Source: Pegoplata infirma
Lineage: Eukaryota > Arthropoda > Insecta > Diptera > Anthomyiidae
NCBI GenBank assembly: GCA_963921195.1
Contig: OY992540.1
Span: 12,779,136-12,843,135 of the forward strand
Length of the DNA: 64,000 nucleotides
Reading direction: 5' to 3'
Part shown: one piece after another, positions 61,801 to 64,000 of the stretch
Numbering within the stretch: position 1 is the stretch's first letter
Layout: each line of letters begins with the position of its first letter
Position numbers and translations under genes: made by a program
The notes under the pieces: model-generated
Seen by the model: the letters and a program-made list of their open reading frames with translations, nothing else
Told to the model about the DNA's origin: nothing
Databases searched by the model: none

Positions 61801-64000
61801 CTAAATCTGATGTTTTCTATTTTTCTGCAAAACCTTTAACCACAAGAAAGAATATTACAAAGAGACAGGTTTTGTCCGAAATTTCTAAATTATTCGACCC
61901 CGCAGGTTGGCTTTCTCCGTTTATAATTCTGTCCAAGATTCTAATGAGAAAAGTTTGGGAATACAAGTCCGACTGGGACGAATGTTTGTCAGATGATTGT
62001 CTTCGAGATTGGAATTTATTCTTACATCATTATTCGGATATCAACAAAATCGTAATACCAAGATGGATTTCTTTTGTTCCAAAATGTACTATAGAAATTC
62101 ACGGATTCTGCGACTCTTCGGAAAAGGCTTACGCTGCAGCTATTTATGTTCGAATTATTGCTAACGAAACCATTACCGTAAATCTTTTAACAGCTAAATC
62201 CAAAGTTACTCCCGTAAAGTGCATTTCGCTTCCTAGACTTGAGCTTTGCGGCGCCGTACTTTTATCCAATATGATTGATTCTATTCTCCCTTCACTTAAT
62301 ATTCCTGAATATTCTCTGTTTAAATGGTCCGATTCTACAATTGTTCTTTCGTGGCTTCGAAAATCCCCAAGTAATTGGAAAACATTCGTTGCGAATCGAG
62401 TTTCTAAAATTCTTCAAACTGTCGGATGTGACAACTGGTCCCACGTTCCATCTCAAGAAAACCCAGCAGATATTGCCACAAGAGGACTGTATCCAACCGA
62501 CTTATCTAACAGCAATTTATGGTGGCATGGACCGGCTTGGCTTAAGCTTTCACGAAACAGCTGGCCTAAACTTAACCATCATATTGATGAAACTGAAGAA
62601 GAACAGAAACCAATTCGAGTCAACTTTGCATACTTTTCAGATTATAACGATATTTTGGATAGATTCTCAAAGTTTCCTACTGCAATTCGAACCCTTTGCT
62701 ATATTTTTAGATTTTTGCATAGAACTCACCCAAAGTACAAAGATTCATTTCATTACGATTCCACTCTTATTACGAGCAGCGAATTTACTCATATGCGAAA
62801 TCGTCTTATCCTTATAGCTCAAAAGGTTGCTTACCCAAATGAATACAAATCTATCCAAAATAATGAGAATATTCAAAAGACGAGCTCTATCCTGAATTTA
62901 AATCCATTCCTAGATTCTAACAAACTTCTACGAGTAAACGGTCGATTAGCTAATTCGCCATCTCTCTCCTATGACGAAAAGTATCCTATTATTCTTCCTT
63001 ACAATTGCCGATTTTCTAAACTACTGGTTCAATTTTCGCATATAATTTCGATTCATGGTGGAAATCAACAAGTTTTACGTTTTGTCCGAATGCAATTTTG
63101 GATTCCAAAGTTAAAGAATTTAATCAAAACAACTATTCATAACTGCAAGGAATGTGTTTTGCATAAAACAAAAGTAAAAACTCAGATTATGTCAGCTTTA
63201 CCTCCAGAAAGAACTGAGTTACAACGGCCTTTTTACAACACAGGACTGGATTTCGCAGGTCCTTTCGATTTGAAGAACTTCTCAGGTAGAGGCTGCAGAG
63301 TAACAAAGGGCTACGTGTGCGTATTTGTGTGCTTTGCCACAAAAGCCATTCATTTAGAAGCAACAACGGATCTTTCGACTTCAGCATTCATGGCAGCCTT
63401 TTACCGCTTTATATCAAGACGTGGATATCCGTTAAGGCTCTACTCAGACAATGGCAAAACTTTCGTCGGGGCTTCTAAACAAATGGCAAAAGATTTCCTG
63501 TTAGCTTCTCGTTCCGAACTTCTATCCACATTTATATATCAGAACATTCAATGGCACTTTATTCCGCCAGGTTCACCGCATATGGGCGGTCTATGGGAAG
63601 CGGGAGTCAAAAGCTTTAAAACCCACTTCCGAAAAATCGCTGGTTCGTTTAAATATACTTATGAAGAGTTTTCTACATTACTTTCAAGAATTGAATCTTG
63701 TTTAAATTCCAGACCGATTTCTCCTATGTCCGAAGATCCAATGGATTTTAATGCTTTGACTCCAGGCCATTTCCTCATAGGTAGCCCTTTCCTTGCTCCT
63801 CCAGACCCACAAATTGATAATCAACCAATCTCCATCATCAATCGCTGGCAACGACTGAAAGCTATCCAACAACAATTCTGTCAACGTTGGAAAAGTGAAT
63901 ATCTTAAAGAGCTTCACAAAAGGAATAAATGGAAAACACCAGAAGAAAATATTTCCATTGGCTCGATGGTCGTTATCAAAGACGATAATGTTTCTATCAA
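58878..64000 (+). CDS. BEL/Pao gag-pol polyprotein, open to the window edge
   Basis: From ATG at 58,878 the frame stays open for 1707 codons to the right edge. It would form particles, copy element RNA and insert the DNA. Residues 1 to about 345 are gag-like (MTHLQQFIRCTDKLIQFDAE at the start). Cysteine-histidine knuckles follow: C363-x2-C-x3-H-x4-C, C396-x2-C-x4-H-x4-C and a third, CRTC near 416. The aspartic protease has AFIDSGSEGTFIS (DSG at 488-490). RT contains VRVVFNAS (about 778-785), SDIEKMYRQI and YVDD at 901-904. RNase H starts IHGFCDSS (D1079), followed by LPRLELCGA and WSDSTIVLSWL. Integrase has an H1388-x4-H1393-x29-C1423-x2-C1426 zinc motif and D1458, D1524, E1574 (GLDFAGPF, YSDNGKTF, GGLWEAGVKS). 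No frameshift or stop is visible, so this copy may be young. Gag and pol share one frame, as usual for the group. The C-terminus and any env-like frame lie beyond the window. Confidence 0.95.
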   Translation, partial: MTHLQQFIRCTDKLIQFDAEFEESHLSRESIDSLEVHRDEMKSIWAGVKLIYGKVLDEIDITTEENKEGKKKKNQTEDDDDEPAANDKEIVTTKYQTAYSTYVRFISRFSSRINELSSLRITPQLLPNVASGPMPLYNMHLPPCDTGIFKGDYQSWPSFRDLFTALYINNPRLCKIQKLFHLNRNTSGEAKDIVQKCPPTDEGFELAWANLKERFENKRLLVNSQLRILSTLPHISQESCEDIKNLVRTVDSCVSALKLYKKNIEALDDVFVFHCTNSLPPITLALWEQSFKKNEDPTWSQMSIFLTNRFQTLETVSEVKDFRQNATPRSDILSKTENVKIKPQPKRFNSHHANVSTNNYVQCSLCTSQHPLRQCPKFLEKNIDDRNSYAKTNNFCLNCLTKNHHVTDCKSSFSCRTCRKKHNTLLHKESIQPSSSATTNSSALSLEPSTSTNIRSNFASNSKSVVLATAMVQIHHNGVQFPARAFIDSGSEGTFISERLFRRIGLPFQSIHAQISGLNGSISAQSRKICQLVVGSNGYRNDKVEINALVLKELSGNLPTCNIDQNIVSKIPNLTLADPYFYKNSEVDILIGEDTIDRFELDGFIRNIFGRLKAKETLFGWVLSGNLEHDDSNPTRVLTCVSKVSLEKQLTRFWEVEDVPQKPIVSQADRYCEDLYVRTTQRQGDGRFIVSLPFKKSFLDGSEGLGNSRSIALAQFLRNELRLSKNIEQKVIYDSVVEEYFALNHMKKVPIPTSVHNFGNYYLPHHAVIKPESSTTKVRVVFNASCPTTNGTSLNDMLYPGPVLQNDLIILLLKWRFHRYVFNSDIEKMYRQILVNPNDTPYQRILFRNTINDNIQDFELKTVTFGVNCAPYLAIRTLVQLASDVENLYPFASDILKNNMYVDDALYGAPDIPTALQARNQLIDALSSAGFNLRKWTSNSPEVLEGIPKSHLLQEDFCEFDDTSNAKTLGVRWNAKSDVFYFSAKPLTTRKNITKRQVLSEISKLFDPAGWLSPFIILSKILMRKVWEYKSDWDECLSDDCLRDWNLFLHHYSDINKIVIPRWISFVPKCTIEIHGFCDSSEKAYAAAIYVRIIANETITVNLLTAKSKVTPVKCISLPRLELCGAVLLSNMIDSILPSLNIPEYSLFKWSDSTIVLSWLRKSPSNWKTFVANRVSKILQTVGCDNWSHVPSQENPADIATRGLYPTDLSNSNLWWHGPAWLKLSRNSWPKLNHHIDETEEEQKPIRVNFAYFSDYNDILDRFSKFPTAIRTLCYIFRFLHRTHPKYKDSFHYDSTLITSSEFTHMRNRLILIAQKVAYPNEYKSIQNNENIQKTSSILNLNPFLDSNKLLRVNGRLANSPSLSYDEKYPIILPYNCRFSKLLVQFSHIISIHGGNQQVLRFVRMQFWIPKLKNLIKTTIHNCKECVLHKTKVKTQIMSALPPERTELQRPFYNTGLDFAGPFDLKNFSGRGCRVTKGYVCVFVCFATKAIHLEATTDLSTSAFMAAFYRFISRRGYPLRLYSDNGKTFVGASKQMAKDFLLASRSELLSTFIYQNIQWHFIPPGSPHMGGLWEAGVKSFKTHFRKIAGSFKYTYEEFSTLLSRIESCLNSRPISPMSEDPMDFNALTPGHFLIGSPFLAPPDPQIDNQPISIINRWQRLKAIQQQFCQRWKSEYLKELHKRNKWKTPEENISIGSMVVIKDDNVSI

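Larger units (their letters stand above)
55846..64000 (+). mobile_element. BEL/Pao LTR retrotransposon, 5' part
   Basis: A candidate 5' LTR is followed by a leader of about 2.8 kb and one open gag-pol frame that leaves the window within or after the integrase region. The order protease, RT, RNase H, integrase with DSG, YVDD and BEL-type integrase motifs assigns it to BEL/Pao. The 3' part lies outside the window. Confidence 0.9.

Noticed and set aside
59044..62817. Additional plus and minus frames inside the BEL/Pao region
   Set aside because: They overlap the long gag-pol frame in other phases and lack recognisable motifs.

Overview
The window looks like repeat-rich, AT-rich DNA from a higher (schizophoran, probably calyptrate) fly. 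The main evidence is many copies of a short element whose core is a (TA)n tract, a conserved stretch and a (GTCY)n microsatellite. That layout matches the dipteran mini-me / DINE-1 (INE-1) group, which is Helentron-related. Jockey/I/R1/LOA-type non-LTR elements and a BEL/Pao retrotransposon fit the same assignment. I found no host protein-coding exon, tRNA, rRNA or CRISPR array. The long reading frames that make sense all belong to transposable elements.

Layout. 1-1592: 5'-truncated non-LTR reverse transcriptase on the minus strand, joined to a DINE-like 3' fragment. 2-11 kb: palindromes, small inverted-repeat elements, one complete DINE-like copy (4.2-4.9 kb), a 1.4-kb foldback element (5.8-7.2 kb) and word-repeat arrays. 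12-19.3 kb: more DINE-like copies, one carrying a 2.6-kb foldback element that itself contains a pogo-like element. 19.57-22.37 kb: a hAT-type element with a perfect 8-bp target duplication, packed with GTACTTTT words and three smaller inverted-repeat elements. 22.5-27 kb: further inverted-repeat elements and a hairpin-bearing tandem duplication. 27-31.4 kb: a DINE-like element split by a complete Helitron, followed by another split by a hAT MITE. 31.4-36.2 kb: a DINE-like element split by a hAT-type element, which is in turn split by a non-LTR retrotransposon with a 949-residue open frame. 36-50 kb: mixed DINE-like, hAT, foldback and dispersed repeat copies. 50.8-52.2 kb: a perfect 1.34-kb (AATGTT)n array. 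53-55.5 kb: nested small elements, including a LINE 3' end with a 12-bp target duplication. 55.8-64 kb: the 5' part of a BEL/Pao element whose gag-pol frame is open from 58,878 to the window edge.

How the parts relate. The sequence is a layered insertion record. Target duplications, and uninterrupted relatives inside the same window that serve as empty sites, give relative ages: DINE-like copies are oldest, then hAT, foldback and Helitron insertions, then the retrotransposon and pogo-like insertions inside those. The TA core of the DINE-like copies was used repeatedly as a landing site. A second theme is that several unrelated terminal-inverted-repeat families have interiors made almost entirely of one short, often self-complementary word, a different word in each element. 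This is the most unusual signal I see. I offer amplified transposase-binding sites as a hypothesis only.

Limits. Family names rest on motifs, termini and target duplications read by eye. Boundaries without a target duplication are approximate to about 5-20 bases. The 3' LTR and 3' end of the BEL/Pao element, and the 3' end of the first LINE, lie outside the window.
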